A stretch of DNA of 64,000 nucleotides. It comes from Sagittula stellata E-37 (GTDB taxonomy: Bacteria; Pseudomonadota; Alphaproteobacteria; Rhodobacterales; Rhodobacteraceae). Shown piece after piece: positions 44,409 to 53,500 of this stretch; the first letter of the stretch is position 1, and each line of letters opens with the position of its first letter. The stretch is from the NCBI RefSeq assembly GCF_039724765.1, contig NZ_CP155729.1:2923501-2987500 (forward strand), given 5' to 3'. A program made the translations under genes and the position numbers. Below the pieces are notes generated by a model. The model saw only the letters and a list, made by a program, of their open reading frames with translations. It did no database searches and was not told where the DNA came from.

Positions 44409-44422
44409 GTTTAACGTTAAAC
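44409..44422. promoter_or_regulatory. Perfect 14-bp palindrome, candidate operator of the pdh operon
   Basis: GTTTAACGTTAAAC is an exact palindrome with central CG, 21 bp upstream of the pdhA ATG and just downstream of the candidate -10. Its core TTAACGTTAA has the form TTANCGNTAA, as does the site upstream of fda. A LacI-family regulator such as CceR is the best guess. Confidence 0.55.
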
Positions 44423-44443
44423 TATTCCTGGGGAGGAGAAGCG

Positions 44444-45466
44444 ATGGCCACGCGCAAGGCGGCTGCAAAGCCAAATGTCTCGGCTGACGAACTCAAGTCC
44501 TGGTATCGCGACATGCTCCTCATCCGGCGGTTCGAGGAGAAGGCGGGCCAGCTCTACGGCATGGGCCTGATCGGCGGCTTCTGTCACCTCTACATCGGCC
44601 AGGAGGCCGTCGTCGTCGGTCTGGAAGCCGCGGCCGACGAAGGCGACAAACGGATCACCTCGTACCGCGACCACGGCCACATGCTGGCCTGCGGCATGGA
44701 CCCCAAGGGTGTCATGGCCGAACTGACTGGTCGCGAGGGCGGCTATTCCAAGGGTAAGGGCGGCTCCATGCACATGTTCAGCCGTGAAAAGCACTTCTAC
44801 GGCGGCCATGGCATTGTCGGCGCGCAGGTGCCACTTGGCGCGGGCCTAGCATTCTCCGACAAGTACCGGGGCAACGACCGCGTGACCTTCACCTATTTCG
44901 GTGACGGCGCGGCGAACCAGGGCCAGGTCTACGAGACCTTCAACATGGCGGCCCTCTGGAAGCTTCCGGTGATCTTCGTGATCGAGAACAACCAGTACGC
45001 CATGGGCACGGCGCAGGCGCGGTCGACGTCCACCCCCGACCTCCACACCCGCGGCGAGGCCTTCGGCATCCCCGGAGAGATCGTCGACGGAATGGATGTG
45101 ACGGCGGTCCGGGATGCGGGGGCCAAGGCTGTAAAGCACTGTCGCTCCGGCAAGGGGCCGTACATCCTGGAGGTGAAGACATACCGCTATCGCGGTCACT
45201 CCATGTCCGATCCGGCCAAGTACCGAACACGCGAGGAAGTCCAGAAAATGCGCGAGGAACGCGACCCGATTGAACACGTCCGCGAGATGCTGTTGCAGGG
45301 CAAACACGCGACGGAAGAGGACCTGAAGGCCATCGACAAGGAGATCAAGGCGGTCGTCACGGAGGCGGCGGATTTCTCACGCGAGAGCCCGGAACCGGCG
45401 TTGGACGAACTCTGGACCGATATCTATGCCGAAGCCATCCCGCAGAAACAGGAGGGCGCGGCATGA
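44444..45466 (+). CDS. pdhA: Pyruvate dehydrogenase E1 component, alpha subunit
   Basis: A 340-residue thiamine diphosphate-dependent subunit, which with PdhB decarboxylates pyruvate and acetylates the lipoyl group of E2. Thiamine-binding motif G-D-G-A-A-N-Q-G-Q-V-Y-E-T-F-N-M-A-A-L-W-K-L-P-V-I-F-V-I-E-N-N (split by design; about 148-178) and the phosphorylation-loop-like Y-R-Y-R-G-H-S-M-S-D near the C-terminus. The start at 44444 (MATRKAA) has GGAGG just upstream. The stop overlaps the next gene by 4 bp. First gene of a five-gene operon with a candidate operator in its leader. Confidence 0.97.
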   Translation: MATRKAAAKPNVSADELKSWYRDMLLIRRFEEKAGQLYGMGLIGGFCHLYIGQEAVVVGLEAAADEGDKRITSYRDHGHMLACGMDPKGVMAELTGREGGYSKGKGGSMHMFSREKHFYGGHGIVGAQVPLGAGLAFSDKYRGNDRVTFTYFGDGAANQGQVYETFNMAALWKLPVIFVIENNQYAMGTAQARSTSTPDLHTRGEAFGIPGEIVDGMDVTAVRDAGAKAVKHCRSGKGPYILEVKTYRYRGHSMSDPAKYRTREEVQKMREERDPIEHVREMLLQGKHATEEDLKAIDKEIKAVVTEAADFSRESPEPALDELWTDIYAEAIPQKQEGAA

Positions 45467-46053
45467 GAGCGCTTGTCTTTGCCGCGGCACTGTCCGCCCT
45501 GCCCCTCGCCGCGCTGGCGCAGACCACCGTGACCAACAAGGACACCGGCGAGACCATCGTGATCGAAGGCCCGCCGCTGGAGGCGCCGCTGGCGGTCAGC
45601 CTGTTCCGTTACCTCAATCAGGGCGCGGAAGACGCACCTTTCCGCACCAAGTTCGAACATCTCGACACCTGCCTTTACCGGATGACGCTGATCCAACGGC
45701 TCGACCCGGAAACCGTGCGTACGACGGTCACCACCTTCAATGTGCGGGACCTGTCGATGAACGGCTACGAGGAAGCGGTCTATGCGCCAGACGTGGCCAG
45801 CCTGATCCTGCCGTTCTCGGAAGGGGTCGATGTGAGCGCCGACATCACGCTCGACGGACCGGACAACGACACCCGCAAGGCCTATCTGGACGCCATCGAG
45901 ATGACCTGCACCGAGACACGCTGCGAAGGCCAGATGCCGACCGAAAAGGTGCACCTGACGATCCTCACCCCTACCGCCGAGAACGATGTCGGTTTCGCCA
46001 ACATGTCGATGGGGGCGCTGATGCACGCCTGTCGGCCGCAAGAGCAGGAGTGA
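45463..46053 (+). CDS. Secreted hypothetical protein inside the pdh operon
   Basis: A 196-residue protein with a signal peptide (cleavage probably after Ala19, A-L-A then Q-T-T). The mature domain is beta-rich in appearance with four cysteines (70, 149, 154, 190), which could form two disulphides in the periplasm. It overlaps pdhA by 4 bp and ends 7 bp before pdhB, so it is translated as part of the operon. No family recognised. A periplasmic product encoded within a cytoplasmic enzyme operon is unexpected; see findings. Confidence 0.8.
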   Translation: MRALVFAAALSALPLAALAQTTVTNKDTGETIVIEGPPLEAPLAVSLFRYLNQGAEDAPFRTKFEHLDTCLYRMTLIQRLDPETVRTTVTTFNVRDLSMNGYEEAVYAPDVASLILPFSEGVDVSADITLDGPDNDTRKAYLDAIEMTCTETRCEGQMPTEKVHLTILTPTAENDVGFANMSMGALMHACRPQEQE

Positions 46054-46060
46054 CACGGAC

Positions 46061-47437
46061 ATGGCAACCGAAATCCTGATGCCCGCGCTGTCGCCGACGA
46101 TGGAGGAAGGCACACTGGCCAAATGGCTGGTCAGGGAAGGCGACACCGTCAGTAGCGGTGACGTGATCGCGGAGATCGAGACCGACAAGGCGACGATGGA
46201 ATTCGAGGCGGTCGACGAGGGGATCGTCGGCAAGATCCTCGTGACCGAAGGCACACAGGGCGTGGCCGTCAACACGCCGATTGCTGTGCTGGTCGAAGAC
46301 GGCGAAAGCGTCGAGGACGCGTCCGCCACCGGCCCCGCGCAACAACCCGCCCCCGTCGACAAGACGCTGACGTCGGAAAGTGCACCCGCCGCCGCGAAAA
46401 GCCGTCCGGAGCCCGACGGTCAGAAGCCCGAACCGGACTGGCCAGAGGGGACGAAGGTGAAGCAGCAGACCGTCCGCGAGGCGCTGCGCGATGCCATGGC
46501 AGAAGAGATGCGCCGCGATGGCGACGTCTTTCTGATGGGCGAGGAGGTGGCCGAATATCAGGGTGCCTACAAGATCAGCCAGGGTTTGCTGGACGAGTTC
46601 GGCTCCAAGCGGGTCATGGATACGCCAATCACCGAGCATGGTTTTGCCGGGATCGGTGTAGGCGCGGCGTTTGGCGGTCTTCGGCCCATCGTGGAGTTCA
46701 TGACCTTCAATTTCGCCATGCAGGCCATCGACCAGATCATCAACTCTGCCGCCAAGACGCTTTACATGTCGGGCGGGCAGATGGGCTGTCCCATCGTTTT
46801 CCGCGGCCCCAACGGCGCCGCCGCCCGTGTCGGCGCGCAGCACAGCCAGGACTACGCCGCGTGGTACGCGCATATCCCCGGGCTGAAGGTCTGCATGCCT
46901 TACTCAGCCTCCGACGCGAAAGGCCTGCTGAAAAGCGCGATCCGCGATCCGAACCCGGTGGTGTTCCTGGAGAACGAGATCCTTTACGGGCGGTCCTTCG
47001 ACGTGCCGGTGATGGACGATTTCACCGTGCCCTTCGGCAAGGCCCGGATCTGGCGCGAGGGCACCGATGTCACGCTTGTCAGCTTCGGGATCGGCATGAC
47101 CTACGCCATGGACGCGGCCGAAAAGCTGGCGGCGGACGGCATCAGCGCAGAGGTCATCGACCTGCGCACCCTGCGCCCCATGGACACAGAAACGGTCATC
47201 GCCTCGGTCCGGAAGACCAACCGCTGCGTGACCATCGAAGAAGGGTTCCCGGTGGCCTCCATCGGCAACCACATCTCGGCGGTCCTGATGCAGAAGGCGT
47301 TCGACTGGCTGGATGCGCCGGTCATCAACCTGACCGGCAAGGACGTGCCCATGCCCTATGCCGCGAACCTCGAAAAGCTGGCCCTGGTCACCACCGCGGA
47401 GGTGATCGAGGCCGTCAAACAAGTCACCTATCGCTGA
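46061..47437 (+). CDS. pdhB: Pyruvate dehydrogenase E1 component, beta subunit, with N-terminal lipoyl domain
   Basis: A 458-residue subunit. Residues 1-80 form a lipoyl domain ([16 protein letters not shown], lipoyl Lys43 in E-T-D-K-A-T-M-E), a Pro/Ala-rich linker follows to about 130, and the E1 beta fold ([21 protein letters not shown]) fills the rest. The extra lipoyl domain on E1 beta is typical of alphaproteobacterial complexes. Its lipoyl domain is nearly identical to that of pdhC in this operon. Confidence 0.97.
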   Translation: MATEILMPALSPTMEEGTLAKWLVREGDTVSSGDVIAEIETDKATMEFEAVDEGIVGKILVTEGTQGVAVNTPIAVLVEDGESVEDASATGPAQQPAPVDKTLTSESAPAAAKSRPEPDGQKPEPDWPEGTKVKQQTVREALRDAMAEEMRRDGDVFLMGEEVAEYQGAYKISQGLLDEFGSKRVMDTPITEHGFAGIGVGAAFGGLRPIVEFMTFNFAMQAIDQIINSAAKTLYMSGGQMGCPIVFRGPNGAAARVGAQHSQDYAAWYAHIPGLKVCMPYSASDAKGLLKSAIRDPNPVVFLENEILYGRSFDVPVMDDFTVPFGKARIWREGTDVTLVSFGIGMTYAMDAAEKLAADGISAEVIDLRTLRPMDTETVIASVRKTNRCVTIEEGFPVASIGNHISAVLMQKAFDWLDAPVINLTGKDVPMPYAANLEKLALVTTAEVIEAVKQVTYR

Positions 47438-47447
47438 GGGGACAACC

Positions 47448-47690
47448 ATGGCGGATGAGATCGAAATCCTCGGGCTCGGCCCGCACGGCCTGCACCTGTC
47501 GCTTGGGCCCGTGACGGCACTCGCACCCAAGTCGCTACTGGAACGCGAGATGGGTACGGTCACGGAAGCGCGTGCGATGGAATGGGCTGCGGCCCAGAAG
47601 ACCGAGCTGGAAGGCGCATTGACGACGCTCATCAACGGAGGCACGCCGCAAGCGCCCTTCGACGAGATGACCCTCGAAACGGAGACCTGA
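47448..47690 (+). CDS. Small hypothetical protein between pdhB and pdhC
   Basis: An 80-residue soluble protein beginning M-A-D-E-I-E-I-L-G-L-G-P-H-G-L-H-L-S-L-G, with no cysteine, no signal and no clear domain; the middle is helical with Leu-Glu repeats. It starts 10 bp after the pdhB stop and ends 3 bp before pdhC, with a good gene-like fit and the same codon use. I do not recognise it. It could be a small partner of E2 or E1 beta, but that is only inferred from position. Confidence 0.65.
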   Translation: MADEIEILGLGPHGLHLSLGPVTALAPKSLLEREMGTVTEARAMEWAAAQKTELEGALTTLINGGTPQAPFDEMTLETET

Positions 47691-47693
47691 GCG

Positions 47694-48995
47694 ATGCCCG
47701 TGGAAATTCAGATGCCCGCACTGTCGCCCACTATGGAAGAGGGTACACTGGCCAAGTGGCTGGTGAAGGAAGGCGACACAGTGTCGTCTGGCGACGTTCT
47801 GGCCGAAATCGAAACCGACAAGGCGACCATGGAATTCGAGGCCGTCGACGAGGGCGTGATCGGTCGCATCGTCGTCGCCGAGGGCACTGCGGAGGTGAAA
47901 GTCGGCACCGTGATCGCGGTCCTTCTGGAAGAGGGCGAGACGGCGGAGGACATCGGCACATCCGCAGAGAGTACAGCCGAGACGCCCGCCACCCCCGAAG
48001 AAGAACCGGCAGCGCCCAAAACCGACAGCCACGCCGCGCCGCCGGCGCCGGAACGTGCAGACGGCGAACGGATCTTCGCCTCTCCCCTCGCCCGGCGCAT
48101 CGCCGCGCAGAAAGGTTTGGACCTATCGCGGATCACTGGCTCCGGCCCGCGCGGACGGATCGTGAAGGCCGACGTGGAAAGTGCGACCGCCGAGCCCGCC
48201 GCGGCGAAACCGGCAGCCGCTGCCGCCACGCCCGCTGTGGCGCCCGCCAAAGCCGCACCGACGCCGGTCGATCCGTCCTCGGTCGCGGCGCTCTACGCGG
48301 ACCGCGACTATACCGAGGTGCCGCTGGACGGCATGCGCCGCACCATCGCCGCCCGCCTGACCGAAGCCAAGCAGACCATCCCGCATTTCTACCTGCGCCG
48401 GGACATCACGCTGGATGCGCTGATGGCCTTCCGCGCGCAACTGAACGAACAGCTCGCGCCGCGCGGTGTGAAGCTGTCTGTCAACGACTTCATCATCAAG
48501 GCCTGTGCGATGGCCCTTCAGCAGGTGCCGAAGGCGAATGCCGTCTGGGCGGGCGACCGCATCCTGCAATTGACACCTTCCGACGTGGCGGTCGCCGTCG
48601 CAATCGAGGGCGGGTTGTTCACGCCAGTCCTGCGCGATGCGCACCAGAAGACGCTGTCGGCGCTGTCGGCAGATATGAAGGACCTCGCGGCCCGTGCCCG
48701 CGACCGGAAGCTCGCACCGTCCGAATACCAGGGCGGCAGCTTCGCGATATCCAACCTTGGCATGTTCGGGATCGAGAACTTCGATGCGGTCATCAACCCG
48801 CCGCACGGCGCGATCCTCGCGGTCGGCGCAGGGGTGAAGAAACCCGTCGTCAACGCGGACGGCGCGCTGGCCGTGGCGACCGTCATGTCGGTCACGCTGT
48901 CCGTGGATCACCGCGTGATCGACGGCGCGCTCGGTGCCGAACTGCTGACCGCGATCAAGGGAAACCTCGAGAACCCGCTGGCCATGCTGGCCTGA
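47694..48995 (+). CDS. pdhC: Dihydrolipoyllysine-residue acetyltransferase (E2 of the pyruvate dehydrogenase complex)
   Basis: A 433-residue core subunit. Lipoyl domain 1-80 (lipoyl Lys43), Ala/Pro-rich linker, peripheral-subunit-binding domain with [16 protein letters not shown] and G-R-I-V-K-A-D-V (about 123-160), a second Ala-rich linker, and the acyltransferase domain (about 205-433) with the catalytic H-R-V-I-D-G-A motif near its end. It passes the acetyl group from lipoate to CoA. A perfect bidirectional terminator follows 50 bp after the stop; E3 (lpd) is not visible here. Confidence 0.97.
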   Translation: MPVEIQMPALSPTMEEGTLAKWLVKEGDTVSSGDVLAEIETDKATMEFEAVDEGVIGRIVVAEGTAEVKVGTVIAVLLEEGETAEDIGTSAESTAETPATPEEEPAAPKTDSHAAPPAPERADGERIFASPLARRIAAQKGLDLSRITGSGPRGRIVKADVESATAEPAAAKPAAAAATPAVAPAKAAPTPVDPSSVAALYADRDYTEVPLDGMRRTIAARLTEAKQTIPHFYLRRDITLDALMAFRAQLNEQLAPRGVKLSVNDFIIKACAMALQQVPKANAVWAGDRILQLTPSDVAVAVAIEGGLFTPVLRDAHQKTLSALSADMKDLAARARDRKLAPSEYQGGSFAISNLGMFGIENFDAVINPPHGAILAVGAGVKKPVVNADGALAVATVMSVTLSVDHRVIDGALGAELLTAIKGNLENPLAMLA

Positions 48996-49045
48996 GCGCT
49001 TCCGCAGCTGGTCCATTCGCAACAACGAAGAAACGCCACCAAACG

Positions 49046-49073
49046 AAAAGCCCCGGTCATGACCGGGGCTTTT
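49046..49073. terminator. Perfect bidirectional rho-independent terminator
   Basis: A 28-bp exact palindrome: AAAAGCCCCGGTCA (49046-49059) followed by its reverse complement, giving U-tracts both ways. It serves pdhC (plus) and cysE (minus, stop at 49090). Confidence 0.95.
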
Positions 49074-49089
49074 AAACCGTCTGGCCGGA

Positions 49090-49908
49090 TCACATGCCCA
49101 GCGTTTCGCCACGCAGGATCTGGTCCATCTCCTTGGAGGGCTGGTCGCAGCCGGCCTCGCCCACGATCTTCGCGGGGACCCCCGCCACGGTGGTGCACGG
49201 CGGCACTTCTTTCAGCACGACAGACCCCGCCGCAATGCGCGAGCAGTGGCCGACCGTGATGTTACCCAACACCTTGGCACCTGCCCCGATCAGCACGTTG
49301 TTCCCGATCTTGGGATGGCGGTCGGAGTCTTCTTTCCCTGTGCCGCCAAGCGTGACCGAGTGCAGCATGGACACGTTGTCGCCCACGACAGCCGTTTCCC
49401 CGATCACGATGGAATGCGCGTGGTCGATCATGATGCCGCGCCCGATACGGGCCGCCGGGTGGATGTCCGTGCCGAAGACCTCGGAGGACCGCATCTGGAA
49501 GAAATACGCCAGATCCTTGCGCCCCTGCGTCCAGAGCCAATGCGCCACGCGATAAGCCTGCACCGCCTGGAAGCCCTTGAAGAAAAGCAACGGCTGCAGG
49601 TAGCGGTGGCACGCCGGGTCACGCTCGTAGGTCGCGGTGATATCGGCCCGCGCCGCATGGGCAAGGTCCGGATCCGCCGAATACGCTTCGTCGCAGATTT
49701 CCCGGAGGATCTGTTCGGACATCTCGCCGTTGGCCAGCTTCAACGAAGTCCGGTAGCTCAGCGCCCTTTCCATCGTCGGATGGTGCAGGATGGAGTAATG
49801 CACCAGACCGCCCAGCAAGGGTTCATGCGCCACGGCTTCTTCGGCTTCACGGGCGATGCGCGCCCAGACCGGGTCGACCTCGGCCAGTTTCATGCGTGTC
49901 TCGGCCAT
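49090..49908 (-). CDS. cysE: Serine O-acetyltransferase
   Basis: A 272-residue enzyme that acetylates L-serine with acetyl-CoA to O-acetylserine, the first step of cysteine synthesis. N-terminal helical domain of about 150 residues with the E-A-Y-S-A-D-P-D and R-D-P-A-C-H segments, then a left-handed beta-helix of hexapeptide repeats (H-P-A-A-R-I-G-R-G-I-M-I-D-H-A-H-S-I-V-I-G-E-T, N-V-L-I-G-A-G-A, I-A-A-G-S-V-V) ending in the C-terminal tail that in many CysE binds cysteine for feedback inhibition. AAAGGAGG immediately upstream of the ATG at 49908 fixes this start. Confidence 0.95.
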   Translation of the reverse strand: MAETRMKLAEVDPVWARIAREAEEAVAHEPLLGGLVHYSILHHPTMERALSYRTSLKLANGEMSEQILREICDEAYSADPDLAHAARADITATYERDPACHRYLQPLLFFKGFQAVQAYRVAHWLWTQGRKDLAYFFQMRSSEVFGTDIHPAARIGRGIMIDHAHSIVIGETAVVGDNVSMLHSVTLGGTGKEDSDRHPKIGNNVLIGAGAKVLGNITVGHCSRIAAGSVVLKEVPPCTTVAGVPAKIVGEAGCDQPSKEMDQILRGETLGM

Positions 49909-49992
49909 CTGGCATCCTCCTTTGACCACGGTAAGATAGCAGATAGGGTCTGGGGAGCGAAACGCAAATCCTTGATGAGGACCATCGCGATC

Positions 49993-50331
49993 ATGGATGA
50001 ACGGAAAGTTCCGGCATTTCGTCAGGACATAGGCAGACGCCTGGCCGAACTCGACCAAGAGGATGTGCTCGGCGAACGGAGCCAGCGGGTCGTCGAACTC
50101 GACCAGCAGTCGGTCGGCCGGCTGTCACGGCAGGATGCGCTTCTGAACCAGTCGATGGCCAAGGCGACGCAAGCCCGGCGGAATACATACAGGCGCGCGT
50201 TGCAGGCCGCCTTGCGGAGAATCGAAGAAGGTGAATTCGGCTATTGCGCCGATTGCGGCGAGGACATCGACCGCGCCCGGCTTGAACTCGAACCGACGGT
50301 GTTGCGCTGCATGTCCTGCGCAAGAGGATGA
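49993..50331 (+). CDS. DksA/TraR-family C4 zinc-finger protein
   Basis: A 112-residue protein. A helical N-terminal part with an Asp-rich region is followed by the zinc finger C-A-D-C (about 85-88) and C-M-S-C (about 106-109), typical of the small DksA/TraR family, which binds RNA polymerase secondary channel and modulates transcription with or without ppGpp. Start at ATG 49993 (MDERKVPAF) is preferred, with GAGGA 11 nt upstream; ATG 49975 is an alternative. The divergent partner is cysE, and the GTA cluster lies downstream on the other strand, convergent. Confidence 0.85.
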   Translation: MDERKVPAFRQDIGRRLAELDQEDVLGERSQRVVELDQQSVGRLSRQDALLNQSMAKATQARRNTYRRALQAALRRIEEGEFGYCADCGEDIDRARLELEPTVLRCMSCARG

Positions 50332-50532
50332 CCGAACCGGCTACGCTTCGGCCGTTTGTCGGTAACAAGGACAGGACACTTCAGACGACCGCTGCGATGC
50401 AGTTTGTGTCAGGGCAATATCGGCCGCTCCGAAGTCGCCGACGCGGACGCATCACTGCCCCAGATAGGAGGCAACGTACCAGAGTGGCGACGGCCCGCGC
50501 CACCGCCAGTTCAGTCATAGGCCGCACCGGTC

Positions 50533-53500
50533 TTATGCGGTGAGGTCCACAGTCGCGAAAGGCCCTGCTCCGTAGCGCGACGAGATCTGCGCCACCGAGA
50601 TGTTGTATGCGCCAACGATCCCGTCAGACGCCCGTGACAGTGCACTGTAGGTCCATTCCGGGACGGACACCTGCACCTCGCGCAGCGTGCTGCTGCCTTG
50701 CATGACCCGCACGAGGTAGGCCTCGCTGTCTTCTGCGAGGGGCACTTCGTATCCGTCCCAACTGTCGCCATCGATGCGCGTGCGCCGGACCCAACTGACG
50801 GTCGTGTCCCCGGCGCTTTCGGTGGCTGACAGGTGCGCCGGACGATAGGGCCGGAGCCCGTTGCCGTCGAAGGCGTGGACCTGATGCGTGTAACTCGGAT
50901 CGTCGTAAGGTCTCTGGGCCGGACCGATCCTGAAATGACGCGACACGCGCCGCAGGTGACCGGCCATCGTTATCTGCCGCGGCGCGCCGTTCATCAGCAC
51001 GACCCACGACCCAACAGGCCATGTATGCGGCATCAGAGCGTCAGAGCCCGCCTGACCGCGCAAACGATGGGACAAAAGCCAGCGCCCCTCCCCGACCAGC
51101 GTCGCATCGCGGAACTGGAACAGTTCCCAGTTGCCCGGTGTACCGTCTCCGATTGCCATCAGGTTCCCCCCCGTCAGAAAGGCCTCTGCGCCGATCGACT
51201 GCAAGACGCCGTTCGCCAACCGGACCTGAAGCGGGGCGCCCGGATCGATCAGACCGGGCCGCGCCGCCAAAAGCGGGGTTTCCGTGATGCCCACAACGGC
51301 GCGACCGGGAACGAGCACGTTTGCGAGGTAGTCCGCATCCTGCGACGCGTCGTAGACCGAAACCGCACCGGGCCACGGCTCGGCCGTAACGGCAAGGTGC
51401 GGGGCGTGCGGCACTTCTTCCCCGGTCGTCAACGGCAGGTCCATGAACAGAGGCGTAACCGGCACGGCAGGCACGAAGGGCCGCAAACGGGTGGCGTCCT
51501 CGGTGAAAGTCGAAGGCAGGAAGACATCCGGCTCGATGCGCACCGCATCGACGATCTGGTGTTCCATGACCTCAACCTTGTCGACCCGCGCAAGAACAGG
51601 GCCGGACTTCGTCGGCAGGCGCACAGTGTCCCCGGCCCCCACACGCAGACATGACGGCGGCAAGGCGAACCGCAGGCTGTCGCGGGACACGCGGGCCTCC
51701 GAAAGCCAGCGCTCCGCGATCTGCCGCCCTTCGGTACGCGTGAGCGCCAGCGGCAACTCGGTTTCGGCAATGGCATGCGTCTCGTCGTCAGGCAGGATCG
51801 CTTCTTCCGAGGCAGCCTGATGATCCGCGTCGGCAAGCAAGAACCCGAGACGGACACGACCCGACATCTCTGCCGCACCGGCGCGTGTCTCGACAAGGTC
51901 GCCGTCGAGTTCGTCGCTCACCGCCAGATCCTCGACCGCGATTTCAACGGGCGAGCGTCCCGACCGCATCCGGAAAACCAGCAGACCGTCACGCTCGACC
52001 GCGTCGAAGCCGTAGGCCAGCATGAGCGGCTGAAGGGCTTTGCGCGCATCTGCGATCTGCGGCACGGCATAGCCCCGGACGAACCCGGCAAGCCCGCTGG
52101 TGTCGATCTGCGTCAAACCGACGCGATGACAGATTTCCGTGACGACAGAGGCCAGCGAGCGCCCGGATGCCCTGCCGTTCAGCCAATGCCCCGCACGATA
52201 GTTCGGCCCGTCCGACCACAGCGCGGCATTGCCCGGAAACCACGGATAAGGCCGGGCATCCCAGGCCCAGACAAAGGCGCGCGACATGTCGAGCATGGGC
52301 GCCTCGTAGACGTCCGACACCGGGTTATTGGACGGGTCCATCCAGTAGCCCAGCAAAGCCTGCAGATAGGCGCGCTGGATCGCCTCGTCACGAAGACCGT
52401 TGGAATAATACGGGAGGCTCGATTCCGAAGACTTGGGATCGAGGAACTTGTTGGGCTGGTTCGTGCCCTTGTCAACCGCGGCGCAGCCCAGCTCGGTGAA
52501 CCAAACCGGCTTCATGCCCGGCTCCCAGTCAGTTGGCGTTTCCTGGCGTTCTCCGCCGATGCGCTCGTGATGACGGTTCTGCCACCAGTTGCGAATGTCC
52601 TTGTAGCGCCAGACCCACGGCTCGTCGTGGGCCTCGTCGGTGATCGGTTCGCGCCGCTGCGCTTCTCGGGCTTCGTCGGTCGGGTAATACCAGTCGTAGC
52701 CCTCGCCGCCTTCGATGTTGGCGGTGAGGTAGTCAAGGTTATGCACCTGTCCCCATGCCGCATCGGCGTGGTCCTCGCCATCGCGCCAATCGGACAGCGG
52801 CATGTAGTTGTCGATGCCGACGAAGTCGATTTCCGGATCGGACCAAAGGGGGTCGAGATGAAAGTACAGATCCCCGGGCGCTTCCGGCGGATGATAGCCA
52901 AAGTACTCCGTCCAGTCCGCCGCATAACCGATCCGCACACCCGGCCCGAGAAGCGCGCGGCATTCCGCTGCCAGCGCCCTGAGTTCCGCCACAGCGGCGA
53001 AGCCCGCAGCGCCACGGATCTGGGTAAGGCCGACCATCTCCGACCCGATGCAGAAGGAGTCGACACCGCCCGCCGCGACGCACAGTGCCGCCTGATGCAG
53101 AATGAACCGACGGTAGCGCCACTCCGCCGGATCAGTGTAGGTCACCATGCCGTCGCCAACCGTGAAGTCCGAGGCCGAAACCGTGCCGAAGAAGGCAGCG
53201 ACCTCTGCATCCGCCGCCACAGTGCTATCGGGCGTCCCGGCACGTCCCGGCGCAGTGCTGAGCGTGATCCGGCCACGCCAAGGAAAGGCTGGCTGACCGG
53301 TTTCGCCCGTCCATGGATTTTCCAAGGAATTGCCCGTGTTCTGCTCCATCAGGATGAAGGGATAATACATCACCTTCAGCGCATTGGCGTTCATGCGGCG
53401 GATCGCCTGAACCACGGATTGATCCGTCGGCGTGCCGCCGTAGACCGGCCGGCCCGCGTCCTGCGGAACGACCCCGGCGGCACCACGGGTCAATCCGCTG

